Below the pieces are notes generated by a model. That model was not told the DNA's origin. It made no database searches and saw only the letters and a program-made list of their open reading frames with translations. Position numbers and translations under genes: made by a program. This document shows, one piece after another, positions 43,779-51,605 of a stretch of 64,000 bases of DNA. This stretch comes from DASXAI01 sp963728985 (GTDB lineage: Bacteria; Actinomycetota; Acidimicrobiia; Acidimicrobiales; Ilumatobacteraceae), in NCBI GenBank assembly GCA_963728985.1, contig CAVSME010000001.1, forward strand, positions 806,001 to 870,000, written 5' to 3'. The first letter of the stretch is position 1, and the number at the start of each line of letters is the position of its first letter.

Positions 43779-44768
43779 ATGCGCGTCCTGGCTGCCATCG
43801 ACAAGTTCCGCGGCACGGTCACGGCGGCCGAGGCCGCTGCCGCCGTGTGCCGCGGCGTCGCGCGCGCCGGCGGCACTGCTACCGCGCTACCCCTGGCCGA
43901 CGGCGGGGAGGGCACGCTCGCCGTCCTCGGCGGCGGCAACCGCCACACCACAGTGATGGGGCCGCTCGGCGATCCGGTCGAGGCCTGGTGGCGACTCGAG
44001 CGGCGCACCGCGGTGATCGAGATGGCGCAGGCATCGGGCCTGGCGCTCGTCGGCGGACCCGACGGCAACGACCCGATCGCCGCCACCACCCACGGAACGG
44101 GCGAGCTGATCGCCGCTGCCCTCGACAGCGGGGCCAACCGCATCCTCGTCGGCGTGGGCGGATCGGCCACCACCGACGGCGGCCTCGGCGCCATCCGCTC
44201 GCTGTGGAACCCCAGCCGGGTGCGGGCCATCGAGCTGGTGGTGGCGTGCGACGTCCGCACCCGCTTCGTCGATGCTGCCGCCGTGTTCGCCCCTCAGAAG
44301 GGTGCGTCCCCGGCGCAGGTGCGCCTCCTCACCCGCCGGCTGGAGCGCCTCGCGCAGGTGTACCTCGACGACTACGGCATCGACGTGCGAGAGATCGACG
44401 GCGGTGGCGCCGCCGGCGGGCTGGCGGGAGGGCTGCGCGTCATCGGTGCCTCGCTCGTGAGCGGGTTCGACGTCGTGGCCGACGAGCTCGATCTGGCCGA
44501 GCGCATGGAGGAGGTCGACCTCGTCGTGACCGGCGAAGGCTTCCTCGACGCGCAGAGCTTCGAGGGCAAGGTGGTGGGTGGCGTCGTCGGCCTGGCTGCG
44601 GAGGTCGGCGTCGAGGTGCTCGTCGTGGCGGGCGAGGTGTTCGACGACGCGCCGGCCGACGTGCGCACGATCTCACTGGTGGAGCGGTTCGGCCGGGACC
44701 AGGCGCTGACGCAGGCGCCCGCCTGCATCGAGGCGGCCGTGGCCGAGCGGCTCAGTCCCGCTTCGTGA
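43779..44768 (+). CDS. glycerate kinase
   Basis: 329 residues of the GlxK/GarK-type glycerate kinase family, phosphorylating glycerate with ATP. The start AIDKFRGTVTAAEAA replaces the usual DSFKGSL with a close variant; LPLADGGEGTL, VGVGGSATTDGGLGAI and TGEGFLDAQSFEGKVVGG are diagnostic. The chain is somewhat shorter than the usual 370-380 residues, mainly in the middle. With gpgS nearby, it may return glycerate from glucosylglycerate breakdown to central metabolism. The 3' end overlaps the convergent small membrane-protein gene by 17 bases. Confidence 0.9.
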   Translation: MRVLAAIDKFRGTVTAAEAAAAVCRGVARAGGTATALPLADGGEGTLAVLGGGNRHTTVMGPLGDPVEAWWRLERRTAVIEMAQASGLALVGGPDGNDPIAATTHGTGELIAAALDSGANRILVGVGGSATTDGGLGAIRSLWNPSRVRAIELVVACDVRTRFVDAAAVFAPQKGASPAQVRLLTRRLERLAQVYLDDYGIDVREIDGGGAAGGLAGGLRVIGASLVSGFDVVADELDLAERMEEVDLVVTGEGFLDAQSFEGKVVGGVVGLAAEVGVEVLVVAGEVFDDAPADVRTISLVERFGRDQALTQAPACIEAAVAERLSPAS

Positions 44769-44937
44769 AGATGTAGATGCCGGCGACGATCAGGGCGACG
44801 ACCACCATGAAGGTGAAGACGCCGGCGATGAGGCCGACGATCAGCCGCACGATGAAGACCACGCCGAAGAAGGCGAGGACGACGACCGCCGGTATCAACC
44901 ACCAGGGCCGGGCGGGACGTTCTGGCTGCCGGGCCAT
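44752..44937 (-). CDS. 61-residue membrane protein
   Basis: A basic, Pro-rich N-terminus (MARQPERPARPWWLIP) followed by two back-to-back hydrophobic segments that fill nearly the whole protein and a short FTKRD tail. No family was recognised. Support as a gene comes from codon use, the ATG at 44937 with TACGCT eight bases upstream, and the typical topology of small actinobacterial envelope proteins. The two tandem hairpins 44993-45031 precede its promoter. Confidence 0.65.
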   Translation of the reverse strand: MARQPERPARPWWLIPAVVVLAFFGVVFIVRLIVGLIAGVFTFMVVVALIVAGIYIFTKRD

Positions 44938-44945
44938 GCCTGTGG

Positions 44946-44951
44946 AGCGTA
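44946..44951 (-). promoter_or_regulatory. -10 box TACGCT of the 61-residue membrane protein gene
   Basis: TACGCT on the minus strand ends eight bases before ATG 44937, consistent with a leaderless transcript. Confidence 0.55.
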
Positions 44952-44992
44952 GCGACCGGTCTTGCGAATGGCGCGGCGCGAAGTCAGGACAT

Positions 44993-45031
44993 GCGGACCG
45001 ACAGGTCCGCTGGCGCCGCGGTGCGGCGCCA
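44993..45031 (-). terminator. two adjoining perfect hairpins downstream of the LytR_C gene
   Basis: GCGGACC-GACA-GGTCCGC (44993-45010) is followed directly by TGGCGCCGC-GGT-GCGGCGCCA (45011-45031). Both stems are perfect. They lie in the 155-base gap after the LytR_C gene and carry no T-run; tandem GC hairpins may act as terminator or mRNA 3'-end stabiliser. Confidence 0.5.
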
Positions 45032-45092
45032 GGGCAGGGCCTGGCGGCATTGACCGAGCGCAGCGAGACCGAGGCGAAGCCGAGGCATCGAT

Positions 45093-45629
45093 TCAGCCCG
45101 CGGTCGTCGTGGTGGCCTGCGGCGTGGACGCCGACGACGCGATGTCGCGGCCTTCGACCACCAGCACCTGTGCCTGGCCGAGGTCGGCCACCGGCTTGGG
45201 CTCGGGCATCGGCTGCGGCGCGCCGACGGCAAGGTAGGACGCCACCGAGTTGGCCGCTGCCTCGTAGCCGCTCAGGTAGTACACGGCAGTCGTGTCGACC
45301 TTGGTCGTGGCGGTGACGGGCTGCGCCACGGTGAACCCATCGGTCTGCATCTTCTCGGTCAGGCGCCCGGCGGCGCCTTGCGTGCCCGACGCGTTGGCCA
45401 CGAGGACGGTGAAGCTCGCCTTGTTCACCGTGGTCGTCGTGGTGGCGATCGTGGTGGTGGTGGCTGCCGCCGCGGTGGTGGTGGACGTCGACCCACCAGT
45501 GTCGACAGACGCCGACGAGTCGATGTTCTTCAGGATGAGCACACCGAGCAGCGCGGCCACGATCACCACGAGCACGCCTCGCGCCGCCATGTTGGCCGGT
45601 GGTCTTGGAGGCGGCGGGCGGCGGCTCAC
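45093..45629 (-). CDS. LytR C-terminal domain membrane protein (VirR/Rv0431-like)
   Basis: 178 residues: a Pro/Arg-rich cytoplasmic start, one membrane segment (VLVVIVAALLGVLILKNI), a Thr/Ala linker, then the LytR_C domain (FTVLVANASGTQGAAGRLTE, TDGFTVAQPVT, AAVYYLSGYEA-like TAVYYLSGY). The order DUF3263 then LytR_C, with a GTGA overlap, matches mycobacterial Rv0430-Rv0431, where Rv0431 (VirR) influences vesicle release and envelope integrity. A similar envelope role is inferred. The domain alone lacks the LytR phosphotransferase. Confidence 0.87.
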   Translation of the reverse strand: MSRRPPPPRPPANMAARGVLVVIVAALLGVLILKNIDSSASVDTGGSTSTTTAAAATTTTIATTTTTVNKASFTVLVANASGTQGAAGRLTEKMQTDGFTVAQPVTATTKVDTTAVYYLSGYEAAANSVASYLAVGAPQPMPEPKPVADLGQAQVLVVEGRDIASSASTPQATTTTAG

Positions 45630-45937
45630 TGCTCCACCTGGCGGCGATCATCCGGCGGATGGCTCCCGCCGCCGGCGGCATCCAGACGAGCCCGGCGCTT
45701 GCGGTCGCGCAGCCGGCGCAGGCGACGCACGACCATCGGGTCGTGGTCGAGCGCGTCCGGTCGGTCGAGGAGCTCGTTGAGCACCTGGTAGTACCGGCTC
45801 GACGTCAACCCCAGGCGCTCCTCGATGAGCACCTCCTTGACCCCGTCGACCGTCCACCAGCTGCGCTCGAAATCGAGGACCGCCTGCTCGTGCTCGGTGA
45901 GGGCCACGGCGACAGCCTGCCTGGCAGGGCGCACCAT
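45626..45937 (-). CDS. DUF3263 domain protein
   Basis: 103 residues from ATG 45937. The DUF3263 core reads ALTEHEQAVLDFERSWW and ERLGLTSSRYYQVLNELLDR. It has a helix-turn-helix look (LGLTSSRYYQVLNELL resembles a recognition helix), followed by an Arg-rich helix LRRLRDRKRRARLD. Function is unknown; DNA binding is plausible. It overlaps the LytR_C gene by four bases. A GTG at the ALTEHEQ codon is an alternative start. The gene begins just beyond tRNA-Thr. Confidence 0.85.
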   Translation of the reverse strand: MVRPARQAVAVALTEHEQAVLDFERSWWTVDGVKEVLIEERLGLTSSRYYQVLNELLDRPDALDHDPMVVRRLRRLRDRKRRARLDAAGGGSHPPDDRRQVEQ

Positions 45938-45969
45938 TACAAGCACCCCCGCCGGCCTGGGGCGTTGCG

Positions 45970-46042
45970 AGCCGGGTGTGGGACTCGAACCCACTACCTG
46001 CGGTTTACAAGACCGCTGCTCTGCCTGATGAGCTAACCCGGC
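45970..46042 (-). tRNA. tRNA-Thr (TGT)
   Basis: A 73-nt cloverleaf: acceptor GCCGGGT/ACCCGGC with discriminator T, D-arm AGCTCATCAGGCAGAGC, anticodon loop CTTGTAA on a GCGGT/ACCGC stem, T-arm GTGGG TTCGAGT CCCAC. The CCA end is not encoded, unlike the initiator tRNA at 954-1030. It lies between rlmB and the DUF3263 gene on the same strand. Confidence 0.95.
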
Positions 46043-46063
46043 ACTTGACGTTCAACGTACCGG

Positions 46064-46804
46064 TCAACCGCTGCGGTGGCGGGCGACTTCGTAGCACGCG
46101 AGGGCGGCGGCGGCAGCGACGTTGAGGGACGACAGGTGGCCCCGCATCGGGATGCTCACCACGATGTCGCAGCGCGACCGCACGAGCCGCGAGAGCCCCG
46201 TACCTTCGGCGCCGAGTACGAGCACGACGGGTTCGCGCGCGAGGTCGTCGAGGTCGAACAGGGATCGATCGGCGGCGTCGTCGAGACCGACGATCCAGCA
46301 ACCGAGTTGCTTGGCGCGCGACAGCGCGGCGGGAAGCCCGGGCACCACCGCCATCGGGAGGTGCTCGATGGCGCCGGCCGCCGCTTTCGCAACGGTCGGC
46401 GTCACGTGCACGGTGCGGTGCTTCGGCAGCACCACGCCAGTGGCGCCGGCGCCCTCGGCCGAACGCAACAGCGCGCCGAGGTTGCCCGGGTCGGTGACAC
46501 CGTCGACAGCGACGAGGAAGGGCGGCGGCGAGCCCTTGGCCGCCTTGGCCGGCTTGGCCAGATCGTCGAGCTCCGCTTCCGTGAGCGCGTTCGCCTTGGC
46601 CAGCACGCCCTGGGGCGACTCGCTGCGCGCTTGCGCGTCGAGCTTCCGGCGGCTGACCTCCAGGATGGGCACGCGCTGATCGCTGGCCAGATCGACGATG
46701 TCGGAGATCACGCCGGCGTCCTCGAGATCGGTGGCCACCCACAGCTCGCGCACCTTGCGCCGCCCGGCCAGCAGCAGCTCGCGCACCGCCTGGCGGCCCT
46801 CCAC
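46064..46804 (-). CDS. rlmB: 23S rRNA 2'-O-ribose methyltransferase RlmB-like (SpoU/TrmH family)
   Basis: 246 residues from GTG 46804. The N-terminal substrate-binding domain opens with EGRQAVRELLLAGRRKVREL, and the SpoU catalytic domain has the knotted SAM site VDGVTDPGNLGALLRSAEG, LVLGAEGTGLSRLV and IPMRGHLSSLNVAAAAA. It methylates a guanosine ribose in 23S rRNA (G2251 in E. coli). The reading frame is open upstream, without ATG or GTG, as far as the in-frame TGA of ispF, encoding a basic Gly/Arg/Gln-rich stretch. Many homologues have such an extension, so the true start may be a rare codon there. Confidence 0.85.
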   Translation of the reverse strand: MEGRQAVRELLLAGRRKVRELWVATDLEDAGVISDIVDLASDQRVPILEVSRRKLDAQARSESPQGVLAKANALTEAELDDLAKPAKAAKGSPPPFLVAVDGVTDPGNLGALLRSAEGAGATGVVLPKHRTVHVTPTVAKAAAGAIEHLPMAVVPGLPAALSRAKQLGCWIVGLDDAADRSLFDLDDLAREPVVLVLGAEGTGLSRLVRSRCDIVVSIPMRGHLSSLNVAAAAALACYEVARHRSG

Positions 46805-46975
46805 CTGCTCGCCGCCGAGCCCGCGGTCGCGCTCCCGCTCGCGTTGTTGGCGGGGCGCCGCCGCCGCCGTGCGTCCGCGCGGGGGCAGGCCGCCCTGGCG
46901 CCGGCCGCCGGGCTCCTCCGGCGCCCCGGCCCGCCGGTCGGGCCCCGCCGCTACCGCGCCGTCCTCCGCCCGTCC

Positions 46976-47455
46976 TCACGTCTTGGCCACCAGCGCCACC
47001 GCCCAGCAGGCGATGCCCTCGCCGCGGCCGATGGCGCCCAGGCTCTCGGCCCGTCGCCCCTTCACGCTCACCGGTGCGCCGACGACGTCGGTCAGCCGCT
47101 CCTCCATCGCTCCCCGCCTCGGCGCCAGCACCGGGCGCTCGCACACCACGTTGCAGTCGACGTTGACCGCCGTCCAGCCGGCGGCCTCCAGCATGTGGGC
47201 CACTTCGCGGAGCAGGTCGATCGAGTCGGCGCCCCGCCAGCGGTCGTCGGTGTCCGGGAAGTGCTGGCCGATGTCGCCGAGGCCGGCGGCGCCGAGGAGC
47301 GCATCGACCACGGCGTGGGCGACGACGTCGGCGTCGCTGTGGCCAGCGAGACCCCGCTCGCCCGGGAACTCGACGCCGCCGAGCACCATCCGGCGCGTCG
47401 GGTCGTCGGTGAAGCGGTGCACGTCGAAGCCCTGCCCGACGCGCATCGTGATCAT
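46976..47455 (-). CDS. ispF: 2-C-methyl-D-erythritol 2,4-cyclodiphosphate synthase
   Basis: 159 residues, the fifth enzyme of the MEP isoprenoid pathway, cyclising CDP-ME-2-phosphate with release of CMP. Zinc and substrate motifs are GQGFDVHRF (Asp-x-His), LAGHSDADVVAHAVVDALLG and GQHFPDTDDRWRGADS. The ATG overlaps the ispD stop (ATGA). Usually cysS lies between ispF and rlmB in Actinobacteria; here it is missing. The TGA at 46976 is in frame with rlmB. Confidence 0.95.
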   Translation of the reverse strand: MITMRVGQGFDVHRFTDDPTRRMVLGGVEFPGERGLAGHSDADVVAHAVVDALLGAAGLGDIGQHFPDTDDRWRGADSIDLLREVAHMLEAAGWTAVNVDCNVVCERPVLAPRRGAMEERLTDVVGAPVSVKGRRAESLGAIGRGEGIACWAVALVAKT

Positions 47456-48087
47456 CGCCGCTCCCCCACGACTCGCTGCCGGGCCCACGCCAGATCGTCG
47501 GCCACGGTGAGCTTGCGGTTGGCCGGGTCTCCGGCCACCGTGACCACCCGCCCGCCGATGGCCTCGACCAGGGCCGCGTCGTCCGTGCCCTCCCGCCCCT
47601 CGCCGTGGGCCCGGCGCAGGGCGCTGGCGCGAAAGCCTTGGGGAGTCTGCACGGCGACGAGGTCGGCCCGCGGCGGCGTGGCCACCACGACCCCATCGGC
47701 GTCGACCTGCTTGACCGTGTCGGCCAGGGGTACGGCGGGCACCACGCCGTCGGCCCCTGCTCGCACGGCGGCCACGACCCCTGCGAAGAGGTCGGGACCG
47801 GCGAACGGCCGAGCGGCGTCGTGGACCAGGATGATCTCGGCGTCGGCCGGCACGGCGGCCATCCCGCAGGCCACGGACTGGGTGCGGGTGGCGCCGCCGG
47901 CCACGGAACCCGGCTCGACGGCGGTACCGGGCGGCACCACCACGACGACGCCGTCGGAGACCGACCACGCCGCCTCGACCGCCCAATCGACGACGCGCCG
48001 GCCGCCGAGGTCGGCGAACTGCTTGGCACTGCCGAACCGGGTACCGGCGCCCGCGGCCACCACGATGGTCCATACCGCCCCAGGCAC
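47452..48087 (-). CDS. ispD: 2-C-methyl-D-erythritol 4-phosphate cytidylyltransferase
   Basis: 211 residues. IspD transfers CMP to MEP in the third step of the MEP pathway. The CTP-binding loop VAAGAGTRFGSAKQFADLGG opens the protein; VHDAARPF and TPQGFRASALRRAH are also conserved. Start is GTG 48087, eight bases after TACCGT. It forms a coupled pair with ispF. The divergent Crp-type regulator shares the promoter region. Confidence 0.93.
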   Translation of the reverse strand: MPGAVWTIVVAAGAGTRFGSAKQFADLGGRRVVDWAVEAAWSVSDGVVVVVPPGTAVEPGSVAGGATRTQSVACGMAAVPADAEIILVHDAARPFAGPDLFAGVVAAVRAGADGVVPAVPLADTVKQVDADGVVVATPPRADLVAVQTPQGFRASALRRAHGEGREGTDDAALVEAIGGRVVTVAGDPANRKLTVADDLAWARQRVVGERR

Positions 48088-48095
48088 GCTCCAAG

Positions 48096-48108
48096 ACGGT
48101 AGTACCCT
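48096..48108. promoter_or_regulatory. back-to-back -10 boxes, ispD and the Crp-type gene
   Basis: ACGGTA-G-TACCCT: TACCGT on the minus strand (48096-48101) lies eight bases before GTG 48087, and TACCCT on the plus strand (48103-48108) lies 11 bases before ATG 48120. The boxes are one base apart in opposite directions. Confidence 0.55.
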
Positions 48109-48119
48109 CCGCCCTTGCC

Positions 48120-48779
48120 ATGGCCCACGAGGATCTACTGGCCGCGACCGAATTCTTCGCTGGCGTCAGCCGCGAGCAGCTCACGGAGTTCGAGAAGCGG
48201 GGTTCGATGCGCATGCTCGTGCGCGGCGACGTGCTGTTCGAGGAGGGCGCCCTCCCCGAGGAGCTGTTCGTCGTGGTCTCGGGCCGCATCGCCATCGCCA
48301 GCCGGGCCATCGACGGGCGGGAGAGCGTCTTCGCCCTGATGGAGGCGGGCGACCTGCTGGGCGAGATGGGCCTGCTCGACGGGCTGCCCCGCTCCGCCGA
48401 GGCCCGAGCCCTCGAGGCGTCGCAGGTGCTGGCCATCCCGTTCGAGCCGGTGCGCAGCGTCTTCGAGGCCGACCCCCAGCTGCTGTGGGGCGTGGTGCGG
48501 CTGCTGGTGGGGCGCCTGCGCACCACCGACGAGGCCCTCGCCGACTCGGTGTTCCTCGACGTGACCGGGCGGACCGCCAAGCGGCTGCTGGAACTGGCCG
48601 GCGGGGCCGAGGAGTTCCTGCTGCCGGTCACCCAGGAGGAGCTGGCGGGGATGGTGGGGGCGTCGCGCGAGCGGGTCAACAAGGCCATCGCCAGCTTCAT
48701 CCGCCTCGGCTGGATCGAGCAGCACGACCGCCGCTACCGCATCGTGCAGCGCGACCGCCTCACGATGCGGGCCCGCTGA
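48120..48779 (+). CDS. Crp/Fnr family transcriptional regulator
   Basis: 219 residues. The cyclic-nucleotide-binding barrel spans about 10-130 with GDVLFEEGALPEELFVVVSG and the phosphate-cassette-like GDLLGEMGLLDGLPRSAEA, close to the cAMP-binding consensus. The C-helix and a winged helix follow, with TQEELAGMVGASRERVNKAI as the HTH. No cysteine cluster for Fe-S is present, so ligand is likelier to be cAMP than oxygen-sensing chemistry. Divergence from ispD suggests autoregulation or control of that promoter. Confidence 0.9.
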   Translation: MAHEDLLAATEFFAGVSREQLTEFEKRGSMRMLVRGDVLFEEGALPEELFVVVSGRIAIASRAIDGRESVFALMEAGDLLGEMGLLDGLPRSAEARALEASQVLAIPFEPVRSVFEADPQLLWGVVRLLVGRLRTTDEALADSVFLDVTGRTAKRLLELAGGAEEFLLPVTQEELAGMVGASRERVNKAIASFIRLGWIEQHDRRYRIVQRDRLTMRAR

Positions 48780-48780
48780 C

Positions 48781-49524
48781 TCAGGCGTCGCGGGCGGTCA
48801 GCAGCGCGCCGGCCACCACGAGCAGCGCCGCCGCGAACGCCACGAAGATGACGCCCCCGGCCAGCGGGGACAGGACGTCGGTGGCGCCGTCGGGCGACTG
48901 CAGCGCGGTGCCGGCGGCGAAGGGCAGGTACTTGCCCACGCTCGGCACGAAGTTCACGAGCAGCGCCTCCACGATGACCGGGTACACCACGACGAGGGTG
49001 ATGGCGCCGGCTGTGGCCCGCACGATCGTGCCCATCCCCAGCCCGATCAGGCCCATGACGATGGCCACGAGCACCGAGCCGGCCAGCGACCGCACGTTGC
49101 CGGGGTCGCTCAGCGACACCCCGCGACCGCGAGCATCGAGGATGGCCGCGCCGACCAGGTACGACGACCCGACGGCCACCACGCCAACGACGAGCCCGAC
49201 GGCGGCGACGGTCACGATCTTGGCCGCGTGCACCCGCAGGCGGCGGGGCACGGCCGAGAAGGTGATGCGGATCGTGTTGTGGCGGAACTCCGACCCGATG
49301 ACCAGCACGCCGAGCACGGCGAGCAGCGTGTGACCGGTGCCGGTCCCGGCGATGGCCAGGCTGAACCGGTTGGCCGGGGTGTCGTCGGGGAGCGCGTCGA
49401 GCGGCGTCGTCCCGGTGACGAGGGCGGTGAGGAGCACCGGCACCAGCAGGGCGAGCAGGAGCAGCACGAGGTTGGCTCTCGCCGTGCGCAGCTTGAGCCA
49501 CTCGCTGCGCACGACGTCAGCCAC
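48781..49524 (-). CDS. ABC-2 type transporter permease
   Basis: 247 residues with six hydrophobic segments (LVLLLLALLVPVLLTALV, TLLAVLGVLVIGSEF and VVYPVIVEALLVNFV among them). The motif LVIGSEFRHNTIRITFSAVP is typical of ABC-2 permeases that accompany a single-domain ATPase, as in drug or lantibiotic exporters. The GTG at 49524 overlaps the ATPase stop by eight bases. The 3' end stops two bases from the convergent Crp-type gene. Cargo is unknown. Confidence 0.86.
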   Translation of the reverse strand: MADVVRSEWLKLRTARANLVLLLLALLVPVLLTALVTGTTPLDALPDDTPANRFSLAIAGTGTGHTLLAVLGVLVIGSEFRHNTIRITFSAVPRRLRVHAAKIVTVAAVGLVVGVVAVGSSYLVGAAILDARGRGVSLSDPGNVRSLAGSVLVAIVMGLIGLGMGTIVRATAGAITLVVVYPVIVEALLVNFVPSVGKYLPFAAGTALQSPDGATDVLSPLAGGVIFVAFAAALLVVAGALLTARDA

Positions 49525-50432
49525 GAGGCACCCCGCCGGCGTACTCCTGCGACTCCCTGGTCACCTCGAGGAACGCCTCCTCCAGGGAGGCGGTCTGCGG
49601 GGCCAGCTCGTGCAGGACGATGGCGTGAGCGGCGGCCAGCTCGCCGATGGCGCCGGCCTCGACGCCCGTCACGTGGAGCGCCCCGTCGCCGTCCACCTCC
49701 ACCGTTGCGCCCTGGCGGCGCAGCAGGTCGCCGAGCCGGTCGGCCGCCGGGCTGCGCACGCTCACGTACGCGCCGGCGAACCGGGCGATGAAGTCGGTCA
49801 CGGAGCTGGCGGCGATGAGCTGACCCCGCCCGATCACCACCAGCGCGTCGGCGATGAGCGACATCTCGGCCAGGAGGTGGCTCGACACGAAGATGGTGCG
49901 GCCCTGCCCGGCGAGGTACTTCAGCAGGTTGCGGACCCAGAGGATGCCCTCGGGGTCGAGGCCGTTGGCGGGCTCGTCGAGGAGCAGCGTGGGCGGATCA
50001 CCGAGGAGGGAGGCGGCGATGCCGAGGCGCTGGCGCATGCCGAGCGAGAACCGCCCGACGCCCTGGCCGGCCACGTCGGTCAGGCCCACCATCCCGAGCA
50101 CCTCCTCCACCCGGTCGCGGGGTAGGCCATTGGCCGCCGCCAGCCACCGCAGGTGGTTCGCCGCGCTGCGGCTCGGGTGCACGTAGGTGGCGTCGAGCAG
50201 GCTGCCCACCTGCGTGAGCGGCCGGTCGAGCTCGTGGTAGCGGCGCCCGTCGAACGTGGCGCTCCCCCCGTCGGCGTGGTCCAGCTCCAGCAGGAGGCGC
50301 ATCGTGGTCGACTTCCCCGAGCCGTTCGGACCGAGGAAGCCCGTCACCACGCCGGGCGCCACGTCGAAGCTCAGGTCGTCGACGGCCAGCCGCGCCCCGA
50401 ACCGCTTGGTCAGCTGGCGCGCTCGAGATCAC
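49517..50432 (-). CDS. ABC transporter ATP-binding protein, one frameshift near the start
   Basis: About 305 residues. Walker A GPNGSGKST, signature FSLGMRQRLGIA, Walker B TLLLDEPANGLDP and the H-loop FVSSHLL are all present, with a C-terminal accessory domain as in drug-export ATPases. The natural start is GTG 50432, which overlaps the hmgA stop by four bases, but the frame from it meets LTKRFGARLAVDDLSF only after one base is removed near 50414-50424 (GGCGCGCTC). Without that correction the longest in-frame start would cut off the first strands before Walker A. It is paired with the ABC-2 permease downstream. Confidence 0.85.
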
Positions 50433-51598
50433 CGGGCGCCCGCGCCGGCCCACGTCCAGGGGTAGTTGGCGTCGGCGACCGAGCGGGCGTCGTCGGACAC
50501 GAGCAGGGGCCGGAAGGTGTCGACCATGACGGCCACCTCCTCGGTGCGCTCCTTGGGCCGCGCCGCTTCGAGGGAGCCGGGCTGCGGGCCGTGGATGAAG
50601 CCCGCCGGGTGGAGCGAGATCGAACCGACGCCGATCCCCGACCCGGCCCGGCTCATGAAGTCACCGGCCGAGTAGAAGAGCACCTCGTCGGAATCGACGT
50701 TGGCGTGGTGGTACGGCACCTTGATGGCGCCGGGGTGGAAGTCGTAGAGCCGAGGCACGAACGAGCACACGACGATGTTCGGCGCCTCGAAGGTCTGGTG
50801 CACGGGCGGGGGCTGGTGGATGGCACCCACGATCGGCTCGAAGTCGTGGATGCTGAGGACGTACGGGTACAGGCCACCGTCCCACCCCACCACGTCGAAC
50901 GGGTGATGGGCGTAGGTGTACCGGGTGAGCTGATGGCGCTGGCGCACGAGCACGTCGACCCGCTCGCCCTCCACGAGCAGCGGCGCCGTGGGCCCCCGCA
51001 GGTCGCGCTCGCAGTACGGGGCGAACTCGTTGAACTGACCCGAACGCGTCAGGTAGCGCGGCGGCGGTTGCACGTGACCGGTCGACTCGATGACCAGCGC
51101 GGCCAGCGGCTCGCCGCCCTCGGGCGCCCAACGGTGCGTCGTGGAGGTCGGGATGGCGACGTAGTCACCGGGACCGACGGCGAGCGCGCCGAAGACCGTC
51201 TCCAACGTGCCGCGCCCGGACTGGATGTAGACGAGCTCGTCGCCGACGGCGTTGCGGTACAGCGGCGACGGCTCGGTGGCCGTGGCGAACGACAGCACGA
51301 CGTCGGCGTTCCCGAGCAGGGCCCGCCGGCCGGTGACGAGATCGCGCCCAGCCGGCAGATCGCCGGTGCGCAGGTGCATGGGGAGCAACGGGTCGTTCGG
51401 CGTGAGCGCGGGATGGTCGACGGCCACCGCTTCGGCGGCCACGAGGGCCGATGGCGACCAGCGGTGGTAGAGCAGCGCGGACGAGCTGGAGAAGCCGTCG
51501 GTGCCCATCAGCTCCTCGTGGAAGTACGAGCCGGCGCCGTCCTCGAACACGACGTGACGCTTGCGAGGGACATCGCCGACCCGGCGGTAATAGGGCAT
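50429..51598 (-). CDS. hmgA: homogentisate 1,2-dioxygenase
   Basis: 389 residues of the HmgA family, which opens homogentisate to maleylacetoacetate with non-heme iron. Motifs are FEDGAGSYFHEELMGTDG, ELVYIQSGRGTLETVFG, AIPTSTTHRW and, in the C-terminal cupin, HANVDSDEVLFYSAGDF with SLHPAGFIHGPQPG; the His and Glu of the latter region bind iron. With HPPD at 55921 and an aminotransferase fusion next door, it forms a tyrosine-degradation set. Its stop overlaps the ABC ATPase start, so the exporter is in the same operon. Confidence 0.93.
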   Translation of the reverse strand: MPYYRRVGDVPRKRHVVFEDGAGSYFHEELMGTDGFSSSSALLYHRWSPSALVAAEAVAVDHPALTPNDPLLPMHLRTGDLPAGRDLVTGRRALLGNADVVLSFATATEPSPLYRNAVGDELVYIQSGRGTLETVFGALAVGPGDYVAIPTSTTHRWAPEGGEPLAALVIESTGHVQPPPRYLTRSGQFNEFAPYCERDLRGPTAPLLVEGERVDVLVRQRHQLTRYTYAHHPFDVVGWDGGLYPYVLSIHDFEPIVGAIHQPPPVHQTFEAPNIVVCSFVPRLYDFHPGAIKVPYHHANVDSDEVLFYSAGDFMSRAGSGIGVGSISLHPAGFIHGPQPGSLEAARPKERTEEVAVMVDTFRPLLVSDDARSVADANYPWTWAGAGAR

Positions 51599-51605
51599 CA
51601 GGACC

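Noticed and set aside
46976..46978. The ispF TGA as a second selenocysteine codon.
   Set aside because: IspF is complete at this point and the following residues are low-complexity Gly/Arg sequence without a redox motif.
46076..49333. A plus-strand open frame of more than 1,000 codons opposite rlmB, ispF, ispD and the ABC permease.
   Set aside because: It mirrors codon structure of real genes on the other strand, is Arg/Pro/His-rich, and contains no domain. Similar long mirror frames (for example minus strand 52597-55887) were dismissed for the same reason.
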